A DNA stretch of 64,000 nt from Tubulanus polymorphus. Its lineage: Eukaryota; Nemertea; Palaeonemertea; Tubulaniformes; Tubulanidae. Positions 24,201-36,261 of this stretch are shown here, one piece after another. The notes under the pieces are model-generated. The model made no database searches, was not told the DNA's origin, and was given only the letters and a program-made list of their open reading frames with translations. Where the stretch lies: assembly GCF_964204645.1 (NCBI RefSeq), contig NC_134032.1, positions 7,931,175 through 7,995,174 on the forward strand. The letters are read 5' to 3'. The position numbers and the translations under genes were made by a program. Each line of letters opens with the position of its first letter. Positions within the stretch are counted from its first letter, which is position 1.

Positions 24201-27200
24201 ATTCGTTTGGTTATTTCAGGATGATCCGAACGCTTTGACGTTTCAGAGTTCCGGTTATTACGGTCCGGTACGACCCCATTACGGAGATCCACTCTCTGAT
24301 GAGTTACCAATCCAGCGTACAAGCAAACAGAACCAAAGCGACAGAAAATCAGTCGTGTAAGTTACATCAATTTTTATATTTATTTCACGGAAAAGCAAAA
24401 CGATAAAATCAAGGAGAAAAATATTTCAAAAAGAAGGGAAAAAAATTACAAAGATTTGGAGCACGTTTTCCAATGTTGACCACCCATGCAAAGCCATTAA
24501 AGGATGCTAGAGTAGGCGCCCACTGAAAGAGAGAGAATATGGAGAGAAATGAGAAACCTTCACCATTCCAACACAATTTGGAAAATGGGAATAGTGTACA
24601 GGGATGAAAATTTCCCGCTTTTTGGCGGTGTCCCGCTTTTTTGTGATGAGAAATTTAAAAAAACCGAGCTTTCCAAATCGTCCCAGATCCTTCGAGAAAT
24701 TGAGGGCTGGAAGGTTTGCTGTGTCTGGCATTATGTTTCGGCTCACAAAACTGAGTATTTTAGCATGCTTGAAGGTACTTCGCCCAAAGATTTTCGTTTA
24801 TGCTGCCATCTGGTATTGCCAATATAAACTACTGTAAAAAAATAACCACTTCGTGCTGCCATCTAAAGAGTTGAAACAAGGCTGTTGAGGAAATCGTGCT
24901 GGGTACCCCCACTTACTTTGAGCTTAGTGCCTATGTTGCAGTGTAGCTGCAATTTCAGTAATTTACAGAAATTTTCATCAAAAGTCCCGCTTTTTTCATA
25001 ATCCCTGGTTTTCATCCCTGGTTTAGCTTTTTGACTTAATTGTATGTCGATGAAGTCTTCATAATGACTATGGACACCCGTCCGGAAATAACATGTTCAC
25101 AAAATTCCGTGCGTCAAAACTCATATTTTGTAACGTCCGCTTTCGTTGTGCAATTAGTGCCATTTAAAACGTTACCGATCAAAGATGAAACAGTGAGAAT
25201 ATGAAAAATTCCAATTACAAAGTAATTAGCATTGAAAGTTTGGTATTTTTAGCCCACTTGGGACTTTAGTCCCAGCGGGCTATTGCGTTCACTTTTCGTC
25301 CGTCGTCCGTCCGTCCGTAGACGGAATCCAGTTATTTTGGGAAGTTTTGAAGACGCTTCAAGGTAACGTCTTGATATTTGGGTTACACATGCTTCTACCC
25401 TAGACACATCTTCAGCCCAACTCGCCCTGTCAGAATCAAGATGGCCGACTGGCAGCCATTGTTGTTCGTCAAAATCAGCACTTTTTACACATTTTTGAAC
25501 TTTTTGAGGGAAATTTTGAAGACGCTTTGATCAATTTACCTTGATCTTTCGGATATATGTGAATCCCCCCAGGGCCCATCAACATAACAAAAATTGGGTC
25601 CGTCGGATTCAAGATGGCCGTCCTATGACCTTTTTAGTGCCCAAAAATGTTAATTTTGGCCCGAATTCTGAGTCCTGTAGCTTCCTACTGGTTTGCCATT
25701 TCTCATTACAATTTGTGATGGGTATTCTTTGGAAAGGGATATTTTATACCTGAGACAGGTATTTTTCATCAGCCAATTATGACGCAATTGGCGGCCATCT
25801 TGGTGTCACCAGTACTCATTCGTAAGTTGGAAAAAGTTTTTCCACATTATATTGATACCTAAGCGTATTTTGCTACCACAATCAATTAGAAAGTTGTAGC
25901 TCATAACGTGTTCTATGATTGTGGTGAGTTTCAAGGTAATTGGATTTCGTATATGGCCACCAGGGGGCGTTGAATAATACAATATCTTAGCATTTCTTTA
26001 TTATATACGTACCTATGCATATTTTGTAACCACAATCAATTGGCAAGTTGTAGCTCATGACATCATCTATGATTGTTGCGAGTTTTAAGGACATTAGTTT
26101 TTCTATATGGTCACCAGGAGGCGTTGAATAGTAGAATAACTTAGTATTTCCTTATTATATTGGTACCTAGGCATATTTTGTTACCATGATCAATTGCAAA
26201 GTTGTAGTTCATGACATGTTCTATGATTGTGGTGAGTTTCGAGGTCATTGGGTTTTGAATATGGTCACCAGGGGGCGTTGAATAGTAAAATGAGTATTTC
26301 CATATTAAATTGGTAACGAGGCATATTTTGTTATCACAATCAATGACAAAATCGTAGCTGTTGACATGTTCTATGATTGTGGTGAGTTTCAAGGTCATTG
26401 GTTTTTGTAAATGGTCACCAGGGGGCGTTGAATGTTGAAATTGTTAGATTGTTGAGCATTTGAAACCACTTCCCAAGTGGGCATGGTGTCCCTGGACCCC
26501 TAGTTTCACAAAAAAATATGTTCCATCCAAAAATGCTATTATTGCTGTTCCTTACATGGTTACGATGTAGCGTAAACGGACGAGTGGATTGGACATTTTT
26601 GTACCAGTCTTTTTGTCTAACTTCAATCTTGTACAGCTTACTGGCCAACTTTTTGCCAGTTACTGCTATTATTAGCAGTTTGGACTTATGCTGTTAAATC
26701 AGTGAGTCAACCAGCATTGATATGTGTCCTGCCTGAATAACATGGTTTCACTAGGATTCAAATCCCACAACCTCGCGGTTGTGAGTCAAACCCATTATCC
26801 ACCATGCCACAGGACAGGACAAGTGGACATGGTGTCATTAATAGGATACAGGAGTCGTACTTATTTGCTGTACTTTCCGTACAATTTTTGGATGTTCTGT
26901 TCTGAGAAATGATTCGGCTGAAGACATGGTTGAATTCCTATATTTTTCATAGGCCCTTTTGCAGGCCTGAATATTAACACTGACACAATGCGCGCGTACG
27001 ACGTGTGAGTCACGCGTGCGTGAAGTGCGCCGCTGGGCTGCGAACTGATGAAAGGAGTGAAATAGAATGTAGTTGCAAAATAGATTGGTTGTAAATAATG
27101 ATCTCAAATTAATCGATGGACTGCTCAATTCTTGGTTTTGACAACCATTTGGGGGCATAAGAGTGAAACTGTCGGGAAGTGATTTTTTTAGGTCATATCC

Positions 27201-30200
27201 ATTAAGCAAATCATGAAATTTTTGGTTAACGATTTAAGGTAAGGTAATAGAATCAGTTTGCCCGAAAAATAGGTTATTAATACTGCGAACTGGTGATTAG
27301 GATGGAGTAGTACACAAATAACTTCTTATATCGTTGGCGTATTGGAAGGGATTTACATCCCGCACTGATTGGAAGGGATTAACATCCCGCACTGAAGGAC
27401 AACTAAAATATTGGTTTTTTTGCACGTTTTGTGTGTTCCTTTGCGGTACTATGTTCAGAGTAGGCATAGAATGGTATTGCATTTAATGGATTATTCGAAT
27501 ATGATTATCTCAAATTTCAAAATTGTTTCTGGATTCTTATGTGCCCGGTATTGTTAAGCATAACTGTAGTATTTTTGATAGATTCTGAATTCATGAAAAA
27601 GCAAGACAATTGTACAAACTGAAGCTACATTGACCGCCGCCGGTCCTTGTATATTTTCCCAGATTGTCTGGAACTTTTAATTTTCTCGACGAAGTGTCAA
27701 GGTCCACGAACCTCTTATTGAATTGTAAGATTCCTGGTCGGGTTTTTCTTTCAAAGTTTTTCCTTTTCCATTTTGTCAACAAAGATAATTGATGCATTTC
27801 AGTGCGATAGTGCCCCTAATATTGCCTTTGTGGACATGAAAGTACAGGTTTGGGATGTGATAACTTCTTCAAAACTGGCCCGTGAGTGCACGAATACACA
27901 TAATATTGCATTTTTGGATATGAAAGTGCCCTTTTGGGATACGACAAGTTCTTCAAAATAGGCCTCTGGATCGGTCCCTACCACTAGCCATACATTCTTC
28001 TTCGTACGCGTAGGCCTATTCGTTTCCCGCTGAATATTTCCTGATTTTCCTATTCAGAAGCAGCAAATTAAAAGGTCAGAAGAATCAAGCGAACCGCCAC
28101 CGGTCGCAGTTGAAGGATTTAGTCGCCAAGCAGACGGCCGCCGATTCCGGAATCGAAGACGATTCCCGACCGGATTACGACGTCGATTACGCGGTCGACG
28201 TGATGGGTACGTTTGATTTACGAGAACCTTTAATAACCGGTGATAGTTTCAATTTGAAATATTTTCACACGGTCTGAAAATTTCATTTTATCATAGAAAG
28301 CGCTGACGACTTGCGAAATGAAGGGGTTCGCAATGTGAAGTCCACAGGAGTCCGATTGGCTAAGGTAAAAGATTTTCCTCGCATTCATTCGTCTTTAATG
28401 ATATGGATTACCCTATTAGCACTCAAACATTCACCCTGCCTTATACTCCTCAAGGCGCCCGAATCTGCCCTGGCTCTTCTTACGTCTGCTACACAAAAAC
28501 AGTTACAGTGGGATTCGAACCCAATAGCTTATGATAAACTAGACTCCCAAGACATCGGTACTCCGTACAGAAATCAACATGTTCCTACCGGTATTACAAA
28601 TTCTGGAGTATTTGGAATAATGAACATGACAGATCGGCTTGCTCACCTATATGTGCTCACTTATTTCCGAAAAAGTCTGGATGAATTTCGGGGGGCATAA
28701 AAGGTCACAATTTTGGTGGCCCACCTCATCAAATCTTATATCATGTAAAAGCCTTCACTATTTACTACAAGATAATAAATGTGGATGGATTTTCCCCTGA
28801 ATTTTGTGAGGAGTGATAGACACTACATAGTGAAATCCGTTTTTATGGGTTAATCAGGTTTTACAGCATCTTCAAAATCTCGTAAACCTTGATTGGAATA
28901 TGATCGGGATTTACTATACGGATCAAACACGTTTTACTCTACGTACCTCAGATTTCTAATAACGAATGAATTTCATCCGTCCCGCATGATCCCGATCACT
29001 GAACCTCAGATTTATGATTTCATTGTTCCGAAATTCATTGAATAAGCGAGGCTGGTACTTCAGGGTGGCGACTGACCTGGAAAACTCAAGGAATAAGGAA
29101 AAATCAGGGAAAACTCAGGGAATTTGACAGATTTTGCGGAAAAAATCCAGGAAAACTCATGGAATTTTGTGTTAAGGCCTTTAACATGGATAAATCAGAG
29201 AAAACTCAGGCAATTTGTAAATTGGAGGAAAGTGGCCACCCTGTGCTTCATTGATTAATAAATGGAATAATTGATTAATTGCAGAAGCCTGCTCTTCAAA
29301 AGAAGGTTCGTTGTGATTTAAGTAGAAAACTTATCATATTTTTTTAACACCCACTTGCGATTTGACCATTTTTTGCACCATGGCTTTTTTATGACTAATA
29401 ACAAAGTTGAAATTTGATTTTTTAACACTTCACTGGAGTTGCATTTCGATTCATTATTTCGTAGTATTTCCATTGTAGTATTTTCAAGGTAATTTTCTCG
29501 TTTTTTTAATCGTGTTTCTTAAAGAAAATGCGCATTAATACTTTTGATTGTAGTCTGCAGGTTTAATAGACTCCAGACTCTATTCTCTTACCCAAACCTA
29601 GATGGGCCTATGGGCAATGGAAATTATTAATTGCTTCAAGAAGACCTTCGGGAATATATTTTGTCATCTATGTTCTCTTTTGAAATGAAAATTGAACTAA
29701 CCCTGGGTTTATGTCAATACCAGTCTATAAAACTGGCTGACCCCTAGAATTTCTGCCCCCACTACTTCACAAAAACCAAGATATTAGTTGGCTATGAGTT
29801 GTTTTGTATATTTTTGGTAAGGCCTTTTTAAGATCTGACTTTTTCAGCCAAACCAGGCTGGAGAAAAATTCATGGAATTAATTTCTCAAAGTTCAGACAA
29901 AATTTAGATCTTTCATAGAATAATCACTAATGCATTGAAGTATTTACACTTTTAGTATTTCTGGCACTTTTGATTAAATTTACGTTCATTTTAACCATTA
30001 GATAATCATTTCTTCGTATACCTAGGAACTAATTGATAATTTGTTCACAATATTTTTTTGCCAAAGATAGTTTTGAAATTTATGTTTTGTTTTTGCAGAC
30101 GTTCAGCGCCGATCCAGAGCCGTTAGTGAGAGTCAGCATCTGTTCACGTTGCGCTCGCGTGGTTACCGGTAGCGACCCGGTTACCAATAACCAACCTGAA

Positions 30201-33200
30201 AACAATGGAGGTGAATGTCGTCAATATCATGGTTGCCACCTAATATCACCCTACGATGTCATCAAATTACCCATAGACACCGGCCACCTTCATAAATCTC
30301 CCTCAGCGACACTATATAGACACTAACAACAAGGACCCCCTTAAACATCACCCGATGCCATTGTCAATTTACTCCTATTGATATTTCAAGAAAAGATGGC
30401 TGCACCCATACATCGCCCTATGACATCATCAGATTGTCCCAGACACAGAAATGGTGGCTGCCGTCATAAATCCTCCCATGATATCTTTGAATTACCTCTA
30501 TAGACAATTCCCGAAAAGTTGGCTGCATCTGAGCATTCTATGACAATGACATCATCAAATTATCCTTGTAGATGCTCTGTCATTCGATCAAACCTGAAGC
30601 CACAAAATCCTGCCCCAGTGAGCATACTTGCTGGGGAGGATGTCTAGATGCTAACAGAAAACATGTCTGCCTACGTAAATCGCGCTATGAAATTGCTTAC
30701 CTCTAGTCTGGACGGAAATGTTTCTAGAAAAGATGACCGCCTCCATGTATTCGCCCTATGACATCATCGAACTAAGCCCTATTTTCCTGACTTATTCTGA
30801 TATTTCCAGGTGAGACTTCGAGGTCATCAGCAGTACGGTTTACTCCTACTCCGGTCAGTGACGATGAATTTGAAAGTGTCTCGCAGGTGTCTGGACCGGT
30901 ATGCATAGAGTATTGAATAACTCAGGGGGGGGGGCTGGGGGAGTAGACTCAATAAATGGGGGAAAATGATCTTGCTTTATTATCGGGTGGCCACATACCT
31001 GCAAATCAAGCAAATCAGAGAAAAAAGTCTGTGAATTTTCTTTTCATTGAAAATGGTATGTTCAGATAAAATCAAACAATTGCCATGTACATATATATCT
31101 CACGTATTTGTGTGTTTATTAATCGGATTCTTAGCAAATCAAGTCGGGGAAAACAGGGATGTCAGGAATAGTCGAGGATAAGGCTCGTCAAATAAATGTG
31201 GCCACCCTGAATCAGACTCCGTTTACTGTGGAGTCGATTGCCTAGGATCATCGCGTGCCAATTTTCTGATTCTAATAAAGACCCATCTCTGCTCCAACTA
31301 ACCCACAATTTAGGTGCCTCAGGGAGAAAAATTGATCCCGCGAGATCCGAGGCAAGCAGAGTCTACTAACGTGTATGAAATTATCTCAGTTGACTCATTC
31401 AGCTGTTTCCTCTCCCGATAAGCTGATTATTTTATTTATACATGTTTTAGCGTCGACCGGTCTGGCAAGGCGACACCGATGGTATGTAGATATGAATTTA
31501 GATTTGAATCAGAAAATTATCTTATTATCTTGAATTTTGAATCTATTTTCTTACGAACATATATTTTAGCCGAAAGTCAAGCGCTGTCTCCGAGGAAGGG
31601 TTTACCCATGTACGAGTCGTCCGGTGTGCCCCATAAAGGTCGCCCTATGTATAAGTAAGTATCGACTCATTTCGGAGAACTCGTTTGTACTCAGGAATTT
31701 CGCTATGTGTGGTGTCTATTACTCCTCAGAAAATTCAAGGGGAAAATACACATTTATTACGATATACAGAATAGCTTATTTCCGGTTGATTTTCATGTAC
31801 TACGAGTTTGTGTCATTTTGTTGCAAATGCACTATGCTTTCATATGATATGAGATTTCACGAGGTTGGCCACCAAAATCGTGTCATTTTTTCCCCGAAAT
31901 TCATCCAGATTCACTTGCATCAGTGAGTGCGCGGATCTGTCATGTTCATACTCCAATTACTCGAGAATTTCAAATAGGAAGATATTGATTTTTGTACGGA
32001 ATTTTGACGTTTTGGGTGTCTAGTTTATTTTTGTTCTAAACTAATGGGTTTGAATCCCATTTGAACCGTTTTTTGTGTAGCAGACAAAAAGAGTCAGGGC
32101 GGATTCGGATGGCTTAACCCTTTCAGTGTGTCTACACCGCAGTGCGGTGTACGAATCAGTGATGGGTTTTGCTAGTACACCGCACTGCGGTGTATTGAAT
32201 TGTGTATTGTATTTAATTAGTAATTACTAATTATCTCTCTTGAAAGATGGCAGCACCTGTCAAACATAGTGAAATATTAGTAACTAACGATATACTGCGC
32301 CAGGATGTAGACGCACTACAGTGGTATTCCCGTTATTCAACACACTAGGGCATCCTCGCTTGCCAGGGGTCCGGTATCGCTCCCGAACTGGCTTCCACCA
32401 GCCCCCTGGCCTCACAACTCGCGATTTCATTACTGGCGCTTTTGCGCATGACGTCATATATCAACACGCGACAATACTTCCGCGTTCGCTGATTGGTCCA
32501 TTTACCGGGAAATTCCATAGATGCCTAATGTCGTTTGTAACAAGCGCTGTGATTGGCCCGACCTGATTCTGGTCGGCTAGTAACGACTCCAACGACTCGT
32601 GAGGTCAAGGGGTTCGGGGAACGGCTTTAGCAGAGTGGGTTCGAATCCCTTGACGGGTGAAGATGACACTAGGGTCGAATTTATCAGAATTTTCAAATTA
32701 TCTTCAGCACCATAGGGTATTAATTAGCCAGCACTGAAAGGGGTTAAGGAGTAATAGGCGGTGCAGATGCGGGTGGCTTCAGGGCTGACGGGTTAACTAT
32801 TAGTTCTTTCAGTTGGTTTGTATTCTTTCTGTTTACGCATAGTTATTTTATTTTTCTAATTTCCAGGCAGACATCTCGCGATGAAAGCGTAGTTTCACTT
32901 CCGGTGAATGCGTCCACTCCAACAGCACCGGCTGCTGACAGTGTTGTTGCCACTGGGAGTATCGTCGCTGGTCTGCCTCCGGTTGCCCCGGATACCAGTC
33001 GCACAGACGACACGTCTCTACCTACCGCGAAACCCGTTTGGTCTCGTAAAGATTCCGTCGACGTAAGTTTTGAACTTCCAGATAAGATTGCTGCTTCAGT
33101 GAACAGAGCTGCCAACTCCACCTGACTATCTGTATTCGTTACTTATGTGTAACGAGAAATATTGATTTGATTTGTTTGATGCATACAGTAATATCAAAGA

Positions 33201-36200
33201 TGTTCCCGAAGGTCTTCTTGTTGATTACTGATTCATTTGAACATTTTTTTCCATACTTCAATGAAATGTTACTGGAAAAAATTGAATTTGTTACTGATAG
33301 CACTTTTCAAAGTTTCTCAGCCCTGCGTAAATCTTTCCAGCGTCGAATTACCTCCAAACTAAAGTATAGACCCATTGCAGCCATGTGCTTTTATCACATG
33401 ACAATCGATACGATATGAGGTTAACTGAGTTACAGATCCCCAAAATTTGTGTATAACCATGGTATCTTTTGTTTTTTGTACAAGAAAAAAAAAACAAAAC
33501 AACGAACATGACCCTTGCATGGCCCTTCCAAAAAAAAAAGAAAACAAAAAACGTGACCCTCACGTGGTTGACCATTCCAATTCTATGATGGTCCTAGATC
33601 CAACCTTAGAAACAAAGATGTTTGATATATCCGAAGCGCTCATTCCAAAAACCGTATTTCTCATTTCTTGTTAATGTACACAACACAGAGAAATGCTTGG
33701 ACACGTGTTTCCCTCTTCAGTTTCTATATTTCCCTGTGTCATATGCGTTGGGCTTTGAAAACAGTTACGTGTAGTTTTATAGTTGACCCTTAACAGCCCT
33801 TGAATTTTGGTGATTATACTCTCAAAGCCCATCAAATATCCCTCAAATTTGAAAATGGTGCCACTGTAGGAACCCTGGAAAGTCTCCAACACTGACTGGA
33901 AAACATCAATCATCGTTTCATATATTGATTACTCCGAAACAATTGGCTGTATACCTTCTAATTCCCCAAATGATATCATCAATTATTTTATTCCTTCATC
34001 CTCCAGAAAATAATGCCCCCTATGACATCAATTATTCCTATAGACTACATCCAGAAAGTACTGGCTACCTCTACAAATCTCCCTATGACATCATCAATTA
34101 TTCTATAGAAACCACCAGAAAATAATGCCTGCATATGACATCATCAAATTAGCCCTATAGACTGTTGGGAAAAGATACCATAATAGATATCGAGTATGTT
34201 GATTACATGAAATTGATTGATTTGTTCTATAATTACAGTTTGAGGAGAGGAATGTCGATTCTCCTGATGTTCTTGCTAGTAAGGGTCGTTCGTGGGCGAT
34301 TCCCGATGATTCTGAGGTCAGCGATATCGATTGGGAAAATTATCGAGGTTAGTAGTTCAAACATCATCCTTCCTCGCCAGGGATTTGAACCTGATGGCAT
34401 CGCTAGACTCAGTCACGGCACGAAACTATGCCTCACTAGACCAGGTGTGCTTGAATCCCCATCAGGAGAGTATGGTCAAACGTGCGCATGTTTGCGTGTG
34501 AGGAACAGGCATATATTATTTTTAACTAAAATGTACACTAATACTACATGTCTACGCATGTTATTTACTTATAGCATGTCATACATGAAGGGCAAAACTT
34601 GGAATTTGAATTTGGCTTTTCTTCAATTATATGCTTTGAAGTACATGTATTCAGAAGTGAATATTTTCTATTTTTGCAGCGACAAAGACGAAATTCAAAT
34701 CTCACAAATCGAAGACATATACAGGTATTGAAAATTGCCAAACTAAAACTTAGCAGTGAAATATTCATTTCTGAAAATCACTGTTTTCGTGAAGTTGAGG
34801 ACCATCCAATGAATCTTTACTATGGTAGAAAGATAAAGGAGGAATTCAATTAAACATGAACTCCTGTAAATTTTCGCATTTCTGCATTAGATAATTTTGA
34901 AAATAACTGCTTTCGCCAACTAATTTCTGTGTTGTAAATATTGTCACTTGTAATTTCGCCGTAGGGCTAGTTGCAGGTTATGGGTATTGACCATAGCATA
35001 AATTTCACATGTCACTACAATCAAACCCGCTTAATTCAGATCGGCTCAATCGGGATTTGGTCTAATCCGGGCAATTTGCAATCCATTTGGTTCATTTACG
35101 TACTAGAAAATGATGTTAAATCCAGATTTTCGCTAAACAGCAGGGGCGGATCCAGACCGTATTAGCCGTATTGCCCAATACGGTCTAGAATTTTTAAGTG
35201 CCCTTCGAAATTTCACCGGCAATATTTTTGACGGCATTATCTCAACAACCGCTAATTCCGTGTCCGTAATCCGGGCATAATTATAAATTAATCGGTATAT
35301 ACTGCTGCCAAGAAAGTGAGGAGAGATAATCATATTTGTAAAGCCTTTAATCATGATAAATTAAAAAGGGCACTTTCCTTTTGCAAGGGGCACTCATGCT
35401 TTAGATGAGGGCACCTTGTCCTTCCTTGCCTTTTCAGGGAGGGCTTAAGGGGCACTCGTACTATAGAAGAGGGCACTATACGCGGAAATTGTTGAAGAAA
35501 AGGGCACTTTTTTGCCTAATTTTTAAAATTTTAGGGGCACTTTTGGTTTGGAAGATGGCACACGACATAAGGATAAATGTGAAGACGAGGCAATTTTTGC
35601 CGATTGTTAACAATGAAGGGGCACTTAGCCGTATTCTGTATAATTGTTAAGGGGCACTTTTAAAGATTATAGGGGCACTAGGCGAAGTTGGCGACAACCA
35701 TTCTTTCATGGGTTCGCCAGCTTCATTTTTTATCCGCACGTGTTGAAATCTTGTCTCGAATTCGTTTATTCTGGATTGCTCTCCTAGCCTCTAGAAGCCC
35801 TCTAAAAGCCTTTAAATGGTACCATATTTTCAAAATTTTATGGGGGTGGGCCCCCAGAACCCCTCTAAGGACTTCGCGCCTTCGGCGCTCGCATTGACCT
35901 GGATACTGGGTTGCCCTAAGATCAGAAAGGTGCCCTTAAATTTCCTTCCAATACTGTCTACCCATCCCCCTGGATCCGCCCCTGAACAGGATGAATTTTT
36001 TTATCCTAAATGATCCGAATTAAGCAGATTCTAGTGTATAATAAAGAAATAGAAGTTGAATTCATATCTCAGACTGCAGAACTGGGCCATTCCTCCACAA
36101 ATGTTGTTAGGTATACATACATACTAATGTGCCTCTCTATTAAATTTCTCGCCGCTGATTATCTCAGAGCTCCTATTCTATTTTTCGAATTCATAAATCT

Positions 36201-36261
36201 GACTGCAGGTCATTGCTACACATTTATTTTTGTTTTGTTCGTTACAGGAGGTCAATATTAA
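18219..36261 (+). CDS. C8orf34 / vestibule-1 homologue, 16 exons
   Basis: Coding exons: 18219-18281, 20108-20203, 21503-21575, 23577-23687, 23991-24139, 24220-24356, 28058-28206, 28297-28364, 30099-30210, 30810-30898, 31451-31481, 31570-31654, 32867-33062, 34239-34347, 34680-34724, 36248-36261. Phases agree at every junction and the sum is 1527 bases, 508 aa (human C8orf34 about 538). Residues 7-45 (SYLEKHQISALFEELMAKII, then PDDPLIYL) form an RIIa-like dimerisation/docking helix pair, as in PKA regulatory subunits. Downstream blocks match the human protein in order as I recall it: YEKPWQTNS (90-98), SADFDEL (131-137), ALTFQSSG, SADDLRNEGV, ICSRCARV (296-303) and DEFESVSQVSGP. The rest is low-complexity and probably disordered. 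The molecular function is not established. No signal peptide or membrane helix is seen. Exon 11 is only 31 bases and exon 16 encodes three residues. The least certain exons are 15 and 16. Confidence 0.88.
20896..21034. repeat. Long imperfect palindrome (intron 2)
   Basis: Left arm ATAAGCGGTCCGATGAATAG..CACAATTTTTCTAATAAATGA pairs with right arm TCATTTATTGGAAAAATTGTG..CTATTCATCAGACCGCTTAT. It is followed at about 21055-21120 by a short tandem GGTACCGGGAA(A/C)ATC array (four units). It is probably a foldback transposon. Confidence 0.65.
21175..21345 (+). repeat. Dispersed repeat R3, copy 1
   Basis: Segments such as CCAATGAGCATTGAGAATGA, 'agctgactttttt' and 'tgggaaactgtgtcattcccgtgtgcc' recur inverted at about 48565-48725, in the transporter's intron 1. 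This marks a repeat family of at least 160 bases. Confidence 0.5.
21830..22421. mobile_element. TTAA-flanked MITE (piggyBac-like), intron 3
   Basis: The left end TTAACCCTTTTAAGTTCATG is mirrored by the right end ending in TGAACTTAAAAGGGTTAA. TTAA is the duplicated target of piggyBac transposons, and terminal CCC is typical of them. There is no transposase frame. Confidence 0.6.
22672..23296. mobile_element. TTAA-flanked MITE, second copy type, intron 3
   Basis: The left end TTAACCCTTAACCTGCCAGC and the right end (reverse complement) TTAACCCTTAACTTGCGGCA bound 625 bases without coding potential. Near-copies of 'gtcgactac.gt(t/c)gcctac' occur close to the right end. Confidence 0.6.
23782..23886. 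repeat. Near-perfect palindrome, 52-base arms (intron 4)
   Basis: Left arm ATAACCCCTAAAGGCCTTTC..GATGACTGTCTACTCTGTCATAGTA pairs with its reverse complement at 23835-23886 with only a few mismatches and practically no loop. It sits 105 bases upstream of exon 5 and would form a strong RNA hairpin in the intron. Confidence 0.75.
25253..26500 (+). mobile_element. Dispersed element R2, most complete copy (intron 6)
   Basis: It starts near TAGCCCACTTGGGACTTTAG and ends near CCCAAGTGGGCATGGTG, giving a partial terminal inverted match (GCCCACTTGGGA). The interior has a CCGTCCGTCCGT run, a non-repeated body of about 550 bases, and then four tandem units of about 150 bases. No long reading frame. Fragments occur at 14160-14545 (-), 45350-46110 (-) and 49890-50130 (+). 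Superfamily unknown. Confidence 0.6.
25840..26440 (+). repeat. Four tandem ~150-bp units
   Basis: Each unit contains 'gtacctaggcatattttgttaccacaatcaatt', 'gttctatgattgtggtgagttt' and ends in GGTCACCAGGGGGCGTTGAA. The CAG of this last motif falls at about 25961, 26115, 26269 and 26419, giving spacings of 154, 154 and 150 bases. A single inverted unit is present at about 45390-45515. Confidence 0.75.
26745..26826 (-). repeat. tRNA-like sequence, probable SINE head
   Basis: On the minus strand, GTGGCATGGTGGATAATGGG resembles a tRNA D-arm/A box and TTGTGGGATTTGAATCCTAG resembles a T-arm/B box, about 30 bases apart, with CACAACC..GGTTGTG pairing. The arms are imperfect and no aminoacyl stem closes, so this is not called a functional tRNA gene. 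Confidence 0.4.
28385..28790 (-). repeat. Dispersed repeat R1, inverted copy (intron 8)
   Basis: The minus strand of this segment matches 13110-13570 and 31700-32110, including GATCTGTCATGTTCAT and GGGTTCGAATCCCA. It begins just after exon 8. Confidence 0.55.
29061..29243. mobile_element. Small MITE with CAGGGTGGC termini
   Basis: The left end CAGGGTGGCGACTGACCTGG and the right end GTGGCCACCCTG bound 183 bases of 'aaaactcagggaatt' repeats. A second degenerate copy lies at about 30985-31210. The termini resemble a widespread hAT-type MITE style; a clear target duplication was not seen. Confidence 0.5.
30230..30800 (+). repeat. Tandem/dispersed ~75-100 bp repeat R4 (intron 9)
   Basis: Repeated units of the form AGAAAAGATGGCTGC..CATAAATC..CCCTATGACATCATCAAATTA..CCTATAGAC follow one another through this intron. 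Related blocks occur at 23690-23980, 33920-34165 and 61080-61430, always in introns here. Confidence 0.6.
31700..32110 (+). repeat. Dispersed repeat R1, copy in intron 12
   Basis: Homologous to 13110-13570 in the same orientation (TATTACTCC..TTTCATATGA, CGAGAATTTCAAATAGGAAG, GGGTTTGAATCCCATTTGAA). It ends immediately before the TTAA element at 32114. Confidence 0.6.
32114..32747. mobile_element. TTAA-flanked MITE, CCCTTTCAGTG ends (intron 12)
   Basis: Left TTAACCCTTTCAGTGTGTCT and right CACTGAAAGGGGTTAA form short TIRs with TTAA on both sides. Next to the left end is the palindrome ACACCGCAGTGCGGTGTA, seen twice (about 32130 and 32175). The interior includes another inverted structure at about 32348-32660 with a GGGTTCGAATCCC motif. 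Confidence 0.65.
33920..34165 (+). repeat. Repeat R4 copies (intron 13)
   Basis: About three units with CCCTATGACATCATCAATTA and 'ctatagac..cagaaa' lie just upstream of exon 14. Confidence 0.5.
35141..35984. mobile_element. Non-autonomous element with CAGGGGCGGATCCAG termini (intron 15)
   Basis: CAGGGGCGGATCCAG at 35141-35155 is exactly inverted at 35970-35984. The flanking AACAG is repeated on both sides (5-base target duplication). The interior holds eight or more 'GGGGCACT' motifs. 40257-40590 is a shorter family member. hAT-like by terminal style; no transposase seen. Confidence 0.6.

Noticed and set aside
32600-32665. tRNA gene suggested by GGGTTCGAATCCC
   Set aside because: No cloverleaf: the B-box-like motif lies in the inverted end of a MITE and pairs with the other end.
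34165-34731. Open frame of about 188 codons on the plus strand
   Set aside because: It runs through exon 14 in the wrong frame and through a MULE-like repeat end. The exon-phase model explains the coding signal better.
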